In this document: positions 63,715 to 64,000 of the stretch, piece after piece
Layout: every line of letters begins with the position of its first letter
How positions within the stretch are numbered: the stretch's first letter is position 1
Assembly: GCF_021728415.1 (NCBI RefSeq)
Contig: NZ_JAKKDV010000003.1
Location: 62,001-126,000, forward strand
Source: Flaviramulus multivorans
GTDB taxonomy: Bacteria > Bacteroidota > Bacteroidia > Flavobacteriales > Flavobacteriaceae
Length of the DNA stretch: 64,000 bases
Direction of reading: 5' to 3'
Made by a program: the position numbers and the translations under genes
Notes under the pieces: model-generated
What the model was told of the DNA's origin: nothing
Seen by the model: the letters and a program-made list of their open reading frames with translations, nothing else
Databases searched by the model: none

Positions 63715-64000
63715 ATGAAACTCATTCAACGTATTGGATATTATCTTGGTGGCTTTTCCATCGGATTAGTAATTCTTGCCTTTTTTTTAAGTGGAAAAAA
63801 GACGTCGTGTAGCTATGGACCAGAAGCTAGAGTTTTGAAAAATATTAACTCGAAAACTATTGTGTATAGCGAAGATGTTGAATCTCTTATAGAAAGTAAC
63901 GCTATAGATACTACAATAATAGCATATATTCTTAAAAAAGGTGATATCAATTTTTCAAAGAGTAAAACAAGACAAAAACCATGTGGTATTTACGTAATAG
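63715..64000 (+). CDS. DUF4258-like membrane-anchored protein, 3' end cut by window
   Basis: A frame from ATG 63715 to the window end. It starts with a hydrophobic anchor ('RIGYYLGGFSIGLVILAFFL') and a Cys ('TSCSYGPEARVLKNI'), then 'KTIVYSEDVESLIESNAI'. The rest matches the small domain often called DUF4258 in flavobacteria. It lies 36 bases after the alanine dehydrogenase gene on the same strand and is probably co-transcribed. The end is not in the window. Confidence 0.65.
   Translation, partial: MKLIQRIGYYLGGFSIGLVILAFFLSGKKTSCSYGPEARVLKNINSKTIVYSEDVESLIESNAIDTTIIAYILKKGDINFSKSKTRQKPCGIYVI

Overview
The window looks like a chromosome segment of a marine-type Flavobacteriaceae member (Bacteroidota). 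Support: strongly AT-rich DNA, weak Shine-Dalgarno sequences, several TAnnTTTG-type -7 boxes, a PorX-like response regulator, a PhoX-like protein with a type IX secretion sorting tail, a fused lpxC-fabZ gene, and an lpxD-lpxC/fabZ-lpxA-efp-sucD gene order that I know from flavobacteria. The family-level assignment is an inference; I do not name a genus. No rRNA, tRNA, CRISPR array or transposase gene was seen.

Layout. 1-4.5 kb: a cut EamA transporter, a GT9 glycosyltransferase, a dienelactone-hydrolase lipoprotein, an OsmC protein, a DUF4251 lipoprotein and an intradiol-dioxygenase-like protein that has lost its iron ligands. 4.5-11 kb: an AraC regulator with a 2,2-dialkylglycine decarboxylase, an M50 protease-TPR fusion flanked by repeat fragments, then a tandem-HTH AraC regulator in front of a small stress-type gene group. 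11-18.6 kb: an SLC12-like transporter, a serine hydrolase, and the divergent tesA / ybbA-ybbP set. 18.9-22.6 kb: a three-gene cassette (ParB-like protein, alpha/beta hydrolase, DNA cytosine methyltransferase) that looks acquired and is a candidate defence system. 23-25.4 kb: VTT-domain, DUF3817 and MscS membrane proteins. 25.3-31.7 kb: a PhoX-like protein and the leuC-leuD-cimA/leuA-leuB operon, in which the acyltransferase-like condensing enzyme resembles citramalate synthase. 32-38 kb: a second dioxygenase that keeps its iron ligands, a DUF72 gene interrupted by two in-frame TAG codons, and a stress cluster (small acidic lipoproteins, DUF1328, Dps) next to a perfect 22-bp-arm palindrome. 38.2-45.5 kb: the full histidine operon hisG-D-C-B-H-A-F-IE on the minus strand, preceded by a leader peptide with three His codons and a terminator/antiterminator arrangement. 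45.6-57 kb: SPFH, VWA and FabG genes, then sucD and the lipid A operon. 57-64 kb: porX, tsaE, two overlapping small genes, a TonB-dependent receptor, alanine dehydrogenase and a cut DUF4258 gene.

How they fit: most of the window is core metabolism (Leu/Ile, His, lipid A, tRNA t6A, TCA cycle). The accessory parts are the 18.9-22.6 kb cassette and the M50-TPR gene, which share flanking repeat pieces. The best items for follow-up are the histidine attenuator, the methyltransferase cassette, the double-amber DUF72 gene, the iron-ligand-less dioxygenase paralog and the palindrome upstream of dps.
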